DNA of 64,000 nt. It comes from Sphingobium sp. (GTDB taxonomy: Bacteria > Pseudomonadota > Alphaproteobacteria > Sphingomonadales > Sphingomonadaceae). The notes under the pieces are model-generated. The model had not been told where the DNA came from. It ran no database searches and was given only the letters and a program-made list of their open reading frames with translations. A program made the position numbers and the translations under genes. The DNA is taken from assembly GCA_017744605.1 (NCBI GenBank), contig JAGIAZ010000004.1, positions 1 to 64,000 on the forward strand, in the 5' to 3' direction. This document shows, piece by piece, positions 8,604 through 17,753 of the stretch; the stretch's first letter is position 1; each line of letters opens with the position of its first letter.

Positions 8604-10013
8604 TCATGACCGCAGCACCCAGGTATCCTTGACCCCGCCGCCCTGGCTCGAATTCACGACCAGCGAGCCTTCGGTCAGCGCGACCCGCGTCAGACCGCCG
8701 GGGACGAGGCGGATATCCTTGCCGACGAGGCAATAGGGCCGGAAGTCGACATGCCGCCCGACGATGCCGGCATCGCTCAGGGTCGGGCTGGTCGACAGGT
8801 CGAGCGTTGGCTGGGCGATGAAGTCCGACGGGTCCGCCTTGATGCGCTGCGCATAGGCATCGATTTCCGCGCGCGTCGCCTTGGGGCCGATCAGCATGCC
8901 GTAGCCGCCCGAACCGTGCACCTCCTTGACCACCAGCTCATCGAGATGCTCGAGCACATATTTGAGATCGTCCGGCTTGCCGCACTGCCAGGTCTGGACA
9001 TTGTCCAGAATCGGCTCCTGCCCGAGGTAGAAGCGGATCATGTCCGGCACGTAGCAATAGATCGCCTTGTCGTCGGCGATGCCGGAGCCCGGCGCCGAGC
9101 AGAGCGTGACGCCGCCGGCGCGATAGGCATGAAAAAGGCCGGGAACCCCCAGGAGGCTGTCCGGCCGGAAGGCGAGCGGATCGATGAAATCGTCATCGAT
9201 GCGCCGGTATATGACGTCGACCCGTCTCGGCCCGTGGGTGGTCTTCATGTAGACCAGGCCTTCGTCGACGAAGAGATCGACCGGCTCGACCAGCTCCACG
9301 CCCATAAGATCGGCGAGATAGCTGTGCTCATAATAAGCGCTGTTGAAGGAACCGGGCGTCAGCACCACGCAGACGGGATCGCTCTTGCACGCGGGCGGGG
9401 CGACTTCCTTGAGCGTCGTGCGCAACAGGTCGGGATAGTTGTCGACCGGCGCCACGACGCGCTGCGCGAACAGGTCCGGGAACATGCGCGCCATGATCTC
9501 GCGGTTCTCCAGCATGTACGAAACGCCCGAGGGCGTGCGGCAATTATCCTCCAGCACCTGGAAGCCGTCGGGGCCGGTGCGCACGATATCGATGCCGACG
9601 ATGTGGCTGTAGACGCGCCCCGGCGGCGTGAAGCCGGCCATCTCCGCCTTATAGGCCTCGTTCCGGTAGACCAGCGCCTCGGGCATGATGCCGGCGCGGA
9701 TGATCTCGCCGCGATGATAGACGTCGAGCAGGAAGGCATTGAGCGCGGTCGCACGCTGGCGAATGCCGGCTTCAAGCCTGGTCCATTCGCCCATGGTGAA
9801 AATGCGCGGGAGCAGATCGAACGGTATGAGCCGTTCGGGATCGGCGTCCTCGCCATAGACCGCGAAGGTGATGCCGATGCGGCGAAAGATCGCCTCGGCT
9901 TCGATCATGCGGCGCTTGAGACCTTCGATGCCGGTTTCTTCGACCCAGTGCTGGACGGATGCGTAGCAGTCCCGCACCTCGTCTCCCTCGCCCAGCATTT
10001 CGAAGAATGTCAT
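8604..10013 (-). CDS. Circularly permuted type 2 ATP-grasp protein (COG2308)
   Basis: A 469-residue protein, the first gene of the Anbu operon. The ATG at 10013 (MTFFEMLGEGDEVRDCYASV) is chosen because this is the conserved start of the family; in-frame sequence upstream is unlike it. Recognisable blocks are FDLLPRIFTMGEW, EDNCRTPSGVSYMLENRE, LTPGSFNSAYYEHSYLADLMGVELVEP, YRRIDDDFIDPL and VKEVHGSGGYGMLIGP. The family is expected to form a peptide or amide bond using ATP. Together with the alpha-E and transglutaminase-like neighbours it is part of a peptide-synthesis and hydrolysis unit of unknown product. Confidence 0.92.
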   Translation of the reverse strand: MTFFEMLGEGDEVRDCYASVQHWVEETGIEGLKRRMIEAEAIFRRIGITFAVYGEDADPERLIPFDLLPRIFTMGEWTRLEAGIRQRATALNAFLLDVYHRGEIIRAGIMPEALVYRNEAYKAEMAGFTPPGRVYSHIVGIDIVRTGPDGFQVLEDNCRTPSGVSYMLENREIMARMFPDLFAQRVVAPVDNYPDLLRTTLKEVAPPACKSDPVCVVLTPGSFNSAYYEHSYLADLMGVELVEPVDLFVDEGLVYMKTTHGPRRVDVIYRRIDDDFIDPLAFRPDSLLGVPGLFHAYRAGGVTLCSAPGSGIADDKAIYCYVPDMIRFYLGQEPILDNVQTWQCGKPDDLKYVLEHLDELVVKEVHGSGGYGMLIGPKATRAEIDAYAQRIKADPSDFIAQPTLDLSTSPTLSDAGIVGRHVDFRPYCLVGKDIRLVPGGLTRVALTEGSLVVNSSQGGGVKDTWVLRS

Positions 10014-10140
10014 TTGCGTTCGCGTTCCGGTATCCCGTTGTGCATCGCAACACCATGCGCCCGCCAGATTCAAAATCAAGTCTAAAAATATGGCGGATTT
10101 CTGCGGCATTTCCTGCATATTTTTCGGGCATTCCGCGATC

Positions 10141-10333
10141 ATGCTGCTGAATATTCAGGCAACAAATGAGCGCTCGGCCAAGCCGGTCAAAAGCCTTCTG
10201 CTGGACTTGTTAATCCATCTGCGGCATAATAGCCTTGATGATGCTCCAGCAGCTCTCTGCTCGCCTTACGCGACTTATGCGCCCTTAGGGCGCACTATGC
10301 GGTTGCCGCAGGCGGCACGCTGCGCTTAAGGGC
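10141..10333 (+). promoter_or_regulatory. Possible leucine attenuator in the leuA leader
   Basis: An in-frame reading from ATG 10141 to TAA 10329 contains CTT CTG CTG GAC TTG TTA ATC CAT CTG at 10195-10221, which is six Leu codons in nine. TTA and TTG are rare in this GC-rich sequence. CTGCTGGA (10198-10205) in that run can pair with TCCAGCAG (10245-10252). A second possible stem pairs GCCCTTAGGGCGCA (10281-10294) with TGCGCTTAAGGGC (10321-10333). Ribosome stalling on Leu codons would open the first stem. No T run follows the second stem and no good ribosome site was found, so this is a hypothesis. Apart from this, the 416-base gap between the divergent operons shows nothing. Confidence 0.35.
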
Positions 10334-10429
10334 CAAATCCAGAGCGATACTCGAAAACACTGCCTCGCAGGGGCTTGCCGCGCAGCCTGACCGCCGCGCT
10401 CCTCAGGCGAACAAGAGACTAGCCGACCC

Positions 10430-12124
10430 ATGATGCTGAGCGATCCATCCGTAAAATACAGGCCGTTTCCCCAGGTCGACCTGCCCGACCGCCAATGGCC
10501 GTCCCGGACCATCACCAAGCCGCCCCGCTGGCTCTCCACGGATCTGCGCGACGGCAACCAGGCCCTCATCGACCCGATGGACAGCGAGAAGAAGACCCGC
10601 TTCTTCGATCTGCTGCTGAAGATCGGCGTCAAGGAAATCGAGGTCGGCTTCCCGTCGGCCGGCGCGACCGAGTTCGATTTCATCTCCGGCCTCGTCCAGT
10701 CTGGCCATATCCCCGACGACGTCATCATCCAGGTGCTGACGCAGGCCCGCCGCGATCTCATCGAGCGCACGTTCGAGAGCCTCAAGGGCGCACCCAAGGC
10801 AATCGTGCATGTCTACAACGCGGTCTCGCCCGCATGGCGGCAGGTCGTGTTCCAGATGGACAGGCCGCAGATCAAGCAGATCGCCATCGACGCCGCGAAG
10901 ATCATCCGGGACGAGGCCGCCAAGCAGCCGGACACCGACTGGCACTTCGAGTACAGCCCCGAGACCTTCTCGACCGCCGAGCTCGATTTCAGCCTGGAGT
11001 GCTGCGAGGCGGTGATGGACATTCTCCAGCCGACCGCGGAGAAGCCGCTGATCCTCAACCTCCCCGCCACGGTCGAGGCCGCAACGCCCAACATCTATGC
11101 CGATCAGATCGAGTGGTTCGGCCGCCATATCCGCAATCGCGACACGGTGTGCATCTCGCTCCATCCGCACAATGATCGCGGCACCGGCATCGCGGCCGCC
11201 GAGCTCGGCCTCATGGCGGGCGCCGACCGTGTCGAGGGCTGCCTGTTCGGCAATGGCGAGCGGACCGGCAATTGCGACCTCGTGACCGTCGCGCTCAACA
11301 TGTACACGCAGGGCATCAATCCCGGCCTCGACTTCTCCGACATGGAGGAGATCGTCCAGACCGCGACCTACTGCAACCAGCTGCCTGTCCACCCGCGCCA
11401 TCCCTATGCGGGCGATCTGGTGTTCACCGCCTTCTCCGGCAGCCATCAGGATGCGATCAAGAAGGGGTTCGCGGCGCAGGAAACACGCAACGACCAGTTG
11501 TGGAACGTGCCCTATCTGCCGATCGACCCGGCTGATATCGGCTGCTCCTACGAGGCGGTGATCCGCGTCAATTCGCAGTCCGGCAAGGGCGGCGTCGCAT
11601 GGGTGCTGCAGCAGGATAAGGGTCTCAAACTTCCCAAGCGCATGCAGGGCGATTTCAGCCGCGTCGTGCAGGAGCTGGCCGACCGCGCCAGCCGCGAGTT
11701 GCATGCCGCCGATATCTGGGCCGCGTTCGAGGCGCATTATTGCCTGGGCGCGGACCAGCCCTACAAGTTGATCGACTATCAGGAGAGCGGTCCGGCGGGC
11801 AGCCGCATGTTCATCGGCAAGATCGCGTTCGACGGCGACACGCGCAGTGTCTCGGGCCGCGGAAACGGCCTCATCTCGAGCGTGCTCGCCGCCCTGCGCG
11901 ACGAGCTCGGCATCGATCTCGAGGTTGTCGACTATAGCGAGCATGCGATCGGCGCCGGCACCGACGTGCACGCCGCGGCCTATGTCGAGTGCAAGGCGGC
12001 GGACGGTCGTACGGTCTACGGCGTCGGCCTCGACGAGGATGTCGCCACCGCATCGGTCCAGGCGATCCTCTCGGCGGCGAACGGCCTCGCACGGGATGCG
12101 GCTTCGGCCACCAAGGCGGCGTAA
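10430..12124 (+). CDS. leuA: 2-isopropylmalate synthase
   Basis: A 564-residue enzyme of the longer LeuA type. It condenses acetyl-CoA and 2-oxoisovalerate, the first committed step of leucine synthesis. The catalytic TIM barrel opens with [16 protein letters not shown] (residues 36-51), with the metal-site residues in RDGNQ and in [20 protein letters not shown] follows in the linker. The C-terminal third (FEAHYCLG to the end) matches the LeuA regulatory domain that binds leucine. The start is either ATG 10430 or the next ATG at 10433. Confidence 0.95.
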   Translation: MMLSDPSVKYRPFPQVDLPDRQWPSRTITKPPRWLSTDLRDGNQALIDPMDSEKKTRFFDLLLKIGVKEIEVGFPSAGATEFDFISGLVQSGHIPDDVIIQVLTQARRDLIERTFESLKGAPKAIVHVYNAVSPAWRQVVFQMDRPQIKQIAIDAAKIIRDEAAKQPDTDWHFEYSPETFSTAELDFSLECCEAVMDILQPTAEKPLILNLPATVEAATPNIYADQIEWFGRHIRNRDTVCISLHPHNDRGTGIAAAELGLMAGADRVEGCLFGNGERTGNCDLVTVALNMYTQGINPGLDFSDMEEIVQTATYCNQLPVHPRHPYAGDLVFTAFSGSHQDAIKKGFAAQETRNDQLWNVPYLPIDPADIGCSYEAVIRVNSQSGKGGVAWVLQQDKGLKLPKRMQGDFSRVVQELADRASRELHAADIWAAFEAHYCLGADQPYKLIDYQESGPAGSRMFIGKIAFDGDTRSVSGRGNGLISSVLAALRDELGIDLEVVDYSEHAIGAGTDVHAAAYVECKAADGRTVYGVGLDEDVATASVQAILSAANGLARDAASATKAA

Positions 12125-12127
12125 TGC

Positions 12128-12161
12128 CTTTATCCTCGCCCCTGAAGGGGCGAGGATAAAG
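12128..12161. terminator. Bidirectional terminator hairpin after leuA
   Basis: A perfect inverted repeat with arms CTTTATCCTCGCCCC and GGGGCGAGGATAAAG and the loop TGAA. It starts 4 bases after the leuA stop and ends 7 bases before the 3' end of the convergent receptor gene. The AT-rich ends of the stem can act as short A/T tracts in both directions. Confidence 0.8.
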
Positions 12162-12167
12162 CTTGTC

Positions 12168-14255
12168 TCACCGCCCGAACGCGATGCCGATCCAGAAGGT
12201 ACGCGGCGCGCCCAGATCGACGCTGGTGCCGACCTTACGCGTCAGCACGGTCTCATCGGTGATGTTCTCGACGCGCCCGACGATGCTGAACTTCCTGGCT
12301 AAGGGCACCCGGACATAGCCGTCGACGGTCGTCGCGCCGGGCAGCGTGTCGGTCTGCAGGTCGTCCTCGAACTGCGGCCCCATGTAACGCACCGTGGTGG
12401 CGATGCGGATCCTGTTCGGTCCGGTCCAGGCCAGCGTCGCGCTCGCCATGTGGCGAGGACTTTGCGCAGGTCGCAGCTTGTTCAGTTGCACAGCCGCGCC
12501 GCTGGCCTCGACCCTGCTGTCATTATAGGCATAAGAGGCGTCGAGGTCGAAATCGCCCGCCTTGATCGAGCCGCTGAGTTCGATGCCCTTGGCGACGATC
12601 GCATCGAGATTCTGGCGCTGCTTCAGGTTGGTGCCGATCGTCACATTGCCGATCGCGTTGCCCAGGCGATTGTAGAAGGCGGTCGCGGAGAACTGGACGC
12701 CAGGCAATGGCTTGAGATCGAAACCGACCTCGGCGCCGCGCAGGCGCTCCGGTCCCAGATTGGGGTTGGCCACGGTCCGCGTCGTGACGCCGTTGGCGGA
12801 TACAGCAAAGCTGCGATAAAGCTCGTTGAGGGTCGGCAAACGGAAACTCGTATAACCGGCCGCACGCAGATCGATCCCCGGCGCAGCATGCCAGATCAGG
12901 CCACCGCGGAAGCTGCCTTCCCAGCCATCGCGATCGGGATAGGCGAGAACCGTATTGGCCTGATTGATAGCGCCCGTCGCCGTACGCTCGATGAAATGCG
13001 CCTTGCTGATCGTCCAGCGATCGGCGCGCGCGCCGGCCGTCAGCACGACCGAACCCAGCGTCCAGTCATCTTCCGCATAGAAGCCGGTCGTCACCTGCTG
13101 GCCGGCGGCGTCGCGACGCGCCGTAATACCCGTGCAGCTGTCAGGGCTGGCGTTTGCGCAGGTCGCCGGCGCGATCGCATCCTCGAACATGTCAGCTTGC
13201 GCATAACGGCTGTCGGCCCCCAGGCGCAGGACATTGTCGGGGCCCGTCGGCGGGCGCAGCTCGATCTTGCCGCCCAGGCCCGTGGCGGGCGTGTTGCGCT
13301 GGTTGAGCGTCGGCTTGAACAGGGACGAGCTGATGACGACGTTGTTGAAATTGCGGAACTGCGCATAGGCCAGCGCCTCGACCTGCCAGTTGCCGCGCCA
13401 CAGGAAGCGCAGGCTGGCATCCTGCCCTTCGCTGCCGCTGTCTTGACCGGCAAGGCGAATGGTGCGGTCATCGCGGAAGACGGTGAAGCGCGACTGGATT
13501 TCGCCGTCAGCGCCGATTGGCGCCACGCCACGCAGGCTCGCGGTCCAGTTCTCGTAGCGCGCCGGCACATCGGCAATGCCGCGCTGCGCTGCCGGTGCCA
13601 TATAGAAGCCGTCCCCACGCGAATATTGCCCCGCGACGGAGATAAAGCCGCCGCCGATATCGGGCGACACGGCTGCGTTCACCTCCTGCGCGTTGCGCGA
13701 TCCGTAGAAGGCGCTGCCGGCATAGACCGGAAGCTGCGCGCGATCGGCGCTGAACAGTTCGATCGTCCCCGAGACCGCGCCCGCGCCAAATGCGCCCGCA
13801 CCGCCGCCGCGCGTGACGCGAGCCGCACCCAATGTGCTGCCATCGAACGCGGTGAAGGGAATGGAGCCAAAGAACGGATCGGATTGCGGCACGCCATCCA
13901 GCAGCACAAGCGCGCGGCTCGAGGCGTTGCCGCCGAGGGCGCGCAGCGTGACGCCCTGCGAAGAACCATTGGACGACCGGCTGTCCGATCGACGGAATTG
14001 CTGCAGGCCCGCAACATTGCCCAGCGAGTTCTCGACCATGCCGGACGAGGTTTCGTTCAGTGCGTCACGGTCGATCGTGATTGCGCCATAAGCGGGCGTG
14101 CCCGGCGGCATGGACAGGCCGCGGCCGAGGACGATGATCTCTTCTTCCTCCGGTGCCGCCGGCACCGCCGCATTCTGGGCGTGCAATGCGGTGATGGGGG
14201 CCGCGCCCGCCAGGAGCGCGAAGGTCAGAAGGCGGATGTTCGAGGCAGAATGCAT
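12168..14255 (-). CDS. TonB-dependent receptor, substrate unknown
   Basis: A 695-residue outer-membrane receptor. The start at 14255 gives a clean signal peptide (MHSASNIRLLTFALLAG to LHAQ). An IIVLGRG TonB-box-like segment follows. The plug domain runs to about residue 180 with VTLRALGGNASSRALVLLDGVPQ and GAGAFGAGAVSGTIELFS. The barrel ends in the typical aromatic C-terminus TFWIGIAFGR. The plug and the phrase FRLPTLNELYRSF recall the BtuB/heme-type group. I saw no cobalamin riboswitch upstream, so vitamin B12 is not supported as substrate. The next gene upstream, an SMP-30-like propeller gene on the same strand, may be co-expressed. Confidence 0.88.
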   Translation of the reverse strand: MHSASNIRLLTFALLAGAAPITALHAQNAAVPAAPEEEEIIVLGRGLSMPPGTPAYGAITIDRDALNETSSGMVENSLGNVAGLQQFRRSDSRSSNGSSQGVTLRALGGNASSRALVLLDGVPQSDPFFGSIPFTAFDGSTLGAARVTRGGGAGAFGAGAVSGTIELFSADRAQLPVYAGSAFYGSRNAQEVNAAVSPDIGGGFISVAGQYSRGDGFYMAPAAQRGIADVPARYENWTASLRGVAPIGADGEIQSRFTVFRDDRTIRLAGQDSGSEGQDASLRFLWRGNWQVEALAYAQFRNFNNVVISSSLFKPTLNQRNTPATGLGGKIELRPPTGPDNVLRLGADSRYAQADMFEDAIAPATCANASPDSCTGITARRDAAGQQVTTGFYAEDDWTLGSVVLTAGARADRWTISKAHFIERTATGAINQANTVLAYPDRDGWEGSFRGGLIWHAAPGIDLRAAGYTSFRLPTLNELYRSFAVSANGVTTRTVANPNLGPERLRGAEVGFDLKPLPGVQFSATAFYNRLGNAIGNVTIGTNLKQRQNLDAIVAKGIELSGSIKAGDFDLDASYAYNDSRVEASGAAVQLNKLRPAQSPRHMASATLAWTGPNRIRIATTVRYMGPQFEDDLQTDTLPGATTVDGYVRVPLARKFSIVGRVENITDETVLTRKVGTSVDLGAPRTFWIGIAFGR

Positions 14256-14396
14256 GATAAGATCGACAGTCCCTTTATGGCGAAGCCGGTGCCGCTCCCC
14301 CCGGCACAAACCTCTCTCGACATCGCCGCCTCTACCGACGGCGGCGCTCGAAGGTGGACTTAGTCAATTCAAATAGGCGGCCACAACGCCGGCGCT

Positions 14397-14447
14397 GTTA
14401 AACGCCCGGAAAACCGCCAGCCATCAGGCGTTAAACTGTAACGTTAC
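14397..14447. promoter_or_regulatory. Inverted repeats upstream of the TonB receptor
   Basis: Two 10-base arms, GTTAAACGCC (14397-14406) and GGCGTTAAAC (14427-14436), form a perfect inverted repeat around a 20-base spacer. Next to it is the palindrome GTAACGTTAC (14438-14447). They lie between the stop of the SMP-30-like gene and the start of the receptor gene, both on the minus strand. They could be operator sites for the receptor gene or a terminator of the upstream transcript. The regulator is unknown. Confidence 0.4.
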
Positions 14448-14503
14448 TTATGGCTCAAGCAGCGTCAGCGCCTGCGTCATGGGATCGATCCTCCTGGCGG
14501 CGG

Positions 14504-15472
14504 TCAGGGCAATGTGGCGGGCGACAGGCGGAAGGGCAGCGGCGGCGTCTGCGTGCGCAGCTGTGGACTGAATATGTAGCTGAGCAGGCCGGGCACATGC
14601 CAGACAGTCTTGCCCTCGACCGTCACGCCGGCAGCCGAAGGGAAGCCCTCGGCGATGGTCTTCACATCGGCCCTGTCACCCTGGATCGTGATCACGGAAA
14701 CCTTGCCCGATCCCTCGGCGACAGCAAGGCGCAGGCTTGCTGCGGACGCATCGATGATGCGCATGCCATCCGGAACTTCGAGCGGCCGCGAGGTCTGGAT
14801 AATCGTCACGCCGCCGGGGCTGCCATCCGTCGCGATCTTGACGCGAGCCAGCAGGTTGAGCCGCCAGTTGTTGACGATGAGATTGCCGTCCGGGCCCATG
14901 ACAATGCCGTCGAGCCCGCCATTATCATGTGCAGCATCTGCGAGCCTGGGATCGAAGAACCAGTCCGCCAACGCCGTGCCGGGTTTCCAGCGCAGGATTT
15001 GCGAGCGGTTGCTGTCCGCGACATAGAGCGTGCCGTCCTTCGCGACGGTGATGTCGTTGCAGAAGCCGTCGCTGGGCAGTGCAAGGCTGACCTTGCCCTT
15101 GCCGCTCCTGAGGTCGAAGCCCTTGACGCTCGAACCCTTGTCCGCGCCTACAATGGCGATACCGACGCCGCTCAGGTCGTTGTTGCAGGTCCACAGCATC
15201 TTGTGGACGGGATCGGCCAGGACGCCGAAGACCGAGGCCGATCCAAAGGTGCCGGGCTTGATGAACGGCTCGACCTTGCCGCTCGACAGCGTGACTTTGT
15301 AGACGCCGCCCTGCACGCTCGGCACATAGGCAGTGCCCTTGCCGTCGCTCGTCACGCTTTCCGGAAAGAAGCGATCGCCCGGCAGGTCGATCGGCTTTTG
15401 CGCATAGGCGCCCGCGCAGCACGCAACAGCCGGCAACAAGGATGCTTTGAGCCAGAACCCGAGCGTGCGCAT
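14504..15472 (-). CDS. Periplasmic SMP-30/gluconolactonase-like beta-propeller protein
   Basis: A 322-residue protein with a signal peptide (MRTLGFWLKASLLPAVACCAGAYA). The mature part has propeller-like repeats such as FPESVTSDGKGTAYV, FGVLADPVHKMLWTC, FCNDITVAKDGTLYVADS and LDGIVMGPDGNLIVNNW, typical of the SMP-30/NHL group. The NDI and DG-containing loops resemble calcium-binding blade loops of lactonase-type propellers. No exact enzyme is recognisable. It diverges from a PQQ-dependent dehydrogenase-like gene, and a sugar-oxidation or lactone role is possible but not shown. Confidence 0.75.
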   Translation of the reverse strand: MRTLGFWLKASLLPAVACCAGAYAQKPIDLPGDRFFPESVTSDGKGTAYVPSVQGGVYKVTLSSGKVEPFIKPGTFGSASVFGVLADPVHKMLWTCNNDLSGVGIAIVGADKGSSVKGFDLRSGKGKVSLALPSDGFCNDITVAKDGTLYVADSNRSQILRWKPGTALADWFFDPRLADAAHDNGGLDGIVMGPDGNLIVNNWRLNLLARVKIATDGSPGGVTIIQTSRPLEVPDGMRIIDASAASLRLAVAEGSGKVSVITIQGDRADVKTIAEGFPSAAGVTVEGKTVWHVPGLLSYIFSPQLRTQTPPLPFRLSPATLP

Positions 15473-15720
15473 CTCTCTTCATCCCCGCTTCGTTTGGTTG
15501 CTGCTGCCATAAGGTCGACCGCGACGGCTGTCTATCTGGCGGCGCATGTCGATCCCCGGCCGTTGCCCCCGCCTTTCGACATTCGGCATCGCGCGGCAAA
15601 TGTGAAACTTCTTCATTCCCTGCATCCGCCGCTGGCCTGCCCATTGCAAGGCGCGTCGGACAGGATAAACAAACCCCGGATGAAGACGCGCAAAGCACGC
15701 TTCAAACGGGAGGAAATGCG

Positions 15721-16998
15721 ATGAAATCATTGAGGTGGTCGGCGGCGATGGCCGTGCTGACCTTGTCCGGCGCTGCGGTTCTGGCGCAGCCGCCTGCAAG
15801 CGGCACAGCGACGCCACCTGCCGGAGACGCTGCCGGCGCCCCCCGCGCCGCCCCTCGCGGCATGCCGCCGGCAGCAAAGCTCGGCGAGGGCCCGTGGGAC
15901 ATCAAGACCGAGAAGCAGAACCTGCATGTCGAGGTGGTGGTGCGCGGTATCGACCATCCCTGGGGCCTCGCCTTCCTTCCCAACGGCGACATGCTGATCA
16001 CCCAGCGTGACGGCAAGCTGCGCGTGGTGCGCAAGGGCGTGCTCGATCCGAATCCGGTCACGGGGCTGCTGCCGGTCCTGCCCGGCGGCCTGGGCGGCCT
16101 GATGGACATCGCGCTGCACCCCAAATTCGCACAGAATCACTGGGTCTACATGACCTACACCAAGGGCGAGAAGGATCAGAACTCGACCGTCGCCGTGATG
16201 CGTGGCCGCTGGGACGGCACCAACACGCTCAAGGATGTGAAGGACATCTTCGTCGCCAAGGCCTGGTACGGCAAGGCACCGCTGCCGGTCCGCTGCTGCG
16301 GCCAGGGCCCGCAATCGGGCAGCTATGGTTCGCGCATCGCCTTCGGCAAGGACGGCAAGCTCTATATGACATCGGGCGACCGCAACTATGGCGAGCTGGC
16401 TCAGCTCAAGGGCACGCATATCGGCAAGATCCTGCGCCTCAACGACGATGGCACGGTGCCCCGGGACAATCCGTTCGTCGGCCAGAAGGAATGGCTGCCC
16501 GAGATCTGGACGCTCGGCCACCGCAACCCGCTCGGTCTGACTTTCAACCCCGTGACCGGCGCACTCTGGGAGACCGAGTTCGGCCCGCGCGGCGGCGACG
16601 AGCTCAACATCATCGAGAAGGGCAAGAATTACGGCTGGATCACAGTGACCCAGGGCTTCCACTATAATGGCGAGCCGGCCAAGGGCATCAAGGGCGTGGA
16701 CGGCTATACCGATCCGGTCATCGCCTTTGGCCCGCCGTCGATCAATCCGGGCAATCCCGTCTGGGTCACGGGCACCAGGTTTCCGGGCTGGAAAGGTGAC
16801 TTGATCCTGCCGACGATGTCGCGCAGCGCGGTCCGTATCTCATTCGATGCCAGCGGCCGGGTCGCGACACATCAGGAGCTGATGTTGCAGGAGCTCAAGC
16901 AGCGCTTCCGCGATTCCCGCATGGGGCCGGACGGCTATATCTACATCCTGACCGATGAGACGGATGGTGCACTGCTCAGGATCAAACCGGGCAGCTGA
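15721..16998 (+). CDS. PQQ-dependent sugar (glucose/sorbosone) dehydrogenase-like protein
   Basis: A 425-residue secreted beta-propeller of the GSDH/YliI family. The signal peptide ends near AAVLAQ and is followed by a low-complexity Ala/Pro/Gly linker to about residue 50. The family signature DHPWGLAFLPNGDMLITQRDGKLR is present from about residue 78. GLMDIALHPKFAQNHWVYMTYT, GKILRLNDDGTVPRDNPF, HRNPLGLTFNPVTGALWETEFGPRGGDELNII and KNYGW are the usual substrate- and PQQ-binding loops. The family oxidises aldoses or related polyols in the periplasm with PQQ. A GGAGG ribosome site lies 5 bases before the ATG. Confidence 0.9.
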   Translation: MKSLRWSAAMAVLTLSGAAVLAQPPASGTATPPAGDAAGAPRAAPRGMPPAAKLGEGPWDIKTEKQNLHVEVVVRGIDHPWGLAFLPNGDMLITQRDGKLRVVRKGVLDPNPVTGLLPVLPGGLGGLMDIALHPKFAQNHWVYMTYTKGEKDQNSTVAVMRGRWDGTNTLKDVKDIFVAKAWYGKAPLPVRCCGQGPQSGSYGSRIAFGKDGKLYMTSGDRNYGELAQLKGTHIGKILRLNDDGTVPRDNPFVGQKEWLPEIWTLGHRNPLGLTFNPVTGALWETEFGPRGGDELNIIEKGKNYGWITVTQGFHYNGEPAKGIKGVDGYTDPVIAFGPPSINPGNPVWVTGTRFPGWKGDLILPTMSRSAVRISFDASGRVATHQELMLQELKQRFRDSRMGPDGYIYILTDETDGALLRIKPGS

Positions 16999-17088
16999 TC
17001 GATCAATCATGCTTAACGCGCTATCGTCGGCGCGAGAGGCAATGGCATAAGGCACGCGGGGACGCCGACGAGGATATTGACCTTGCCG

Positions 17089-17637
17089 ATGTGGTCCCGT
17101 GTGCCCTGGACCGGGGCAGGCCAGATTCTTGCGATGCTGGACGGCGACGACGCCGAAACCCGCACATCGGCCGTCCAGGACCCCAAAGCCTATTTCGACG
17201 GTCTCGTCGCCGATGGTGCGCTCGAGCGGGCCATCGGCTTCCTCAGCGTCGCATTGCCCGCGCGGGAAGCGATCCAATGGGCATGGCGCATGCTGCTCTT
17301 CACCGCCGCGCCGGTCGACGATCAATGGCGTGCGCGCCTGCGCGAGCATATCGCCGACTGGCTTGCCCACCCGTCGGAAGGGCTTCGCAGGACGATCTGG
17401 TCGATCGCCAAGGAGCGCGACGAAAGCTGGCCCGAAAAGCTGCTGGCAGGCGCCATCTTCTTTTCGGGCGGATCGATCGGGCCGGAAAATGGCTCGCGGA
17501 TCGAGCCGCCGCGCGCGATCGCCGGAAAGCTGGCCGGCTCTGCCATCATCGCGGCGGCGCATGGCAGCGGGTCTGCGGCGGCATTGCTGCGCCTTGCAGT
17601 GATCGACGGCAGCCGGATCGCCGAGGGTGAGCTCTGA
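17089..17637 (+). CDS. DUF6931-like protein of unknown function
   Basis: About 182 residues from ATG 17089; a TTG at 17077 in the same frame is an alternative start. Recognisable blocks are DPKAYFDGLVADGALERAIGFLSVALPAREAIQWAWRM in the first half and GAIFFSGGSIGPENGSRIEPPRAIAGKLAGSAIIAAA in the second. These fit my recollection of DUF6931, a family of small helical cytoplasmic proteins often seen near type VI secretion or contractile-type loci. No such genes are here. No catalytic motif was found. Codon use and composition match the neighbourhood. Confidence 0.6.
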   Translation: MWSRVPWTGAGQILAMLDGDDAETRTSAVQDPKAYFDGLVADGALERAIGFLSVALPAREAIQWAWRMLLFTAAPVDDQWRARLREHIADWLAHPSEGLRRTIWSIAKERDESWPEKLLAGAIFFSGGSIGPENGSRIEPPRAIAGKLAGSAIIAAAHGSGSAAALLRLAVIDGSRIAEGEL

Positions 17638-17644
17638 GAACTGT

Positions 17645-17737
17645 CGTCATTGCGAGCCCGGCGGATGCCGGGTGAAGCAATCCAGGGCTCTCAGGCCTGG
17701 CCTGGATTGCCGCGCGACTTCGTCGCTCGCAATGACG
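17645..17737. repeat. Palindromic intergenic repeat element
   Basis: A 93-base element bounded by perfect 13-base arms CGTCATTGCGAGC and GCTCGCAATGACG. Inside is a second pair of arms, CAATCCAGG and CCTGGATTG. This type of extragenic palindrome (TCATTGCGAG...CAATCCAG) recurs in many alphaproteobacterial genomes. It lies between two convergent genes, where it may also act as a transcript end. No second copy was seen in this window. Confidence 0.75.
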
Positions 17738-17753
17738 GCTCAACCTGGATGGA

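Noticed and set aside
10403-11971. A 522-codon open frame antisense to leuA
   Set aside because: It mirrors the leuA codon pattern and shows no family motif; leuA is unambiguous on the other strand.
12450-14363. A 637-codon open frame on the plus strand
   Set aside because: It is antisense to the TonB receptor, has an Arg/Ala-rich composition unlike a real protein and no recognisable domain. Long shadows are expected at this GC content.
14256-14450. Possible cobalamin riboswitch before the TonB receptor
   Set aside because: The receptor recalls the BtuB group, but no B12-box-like sequence was found in the leader, only inverted repeats.
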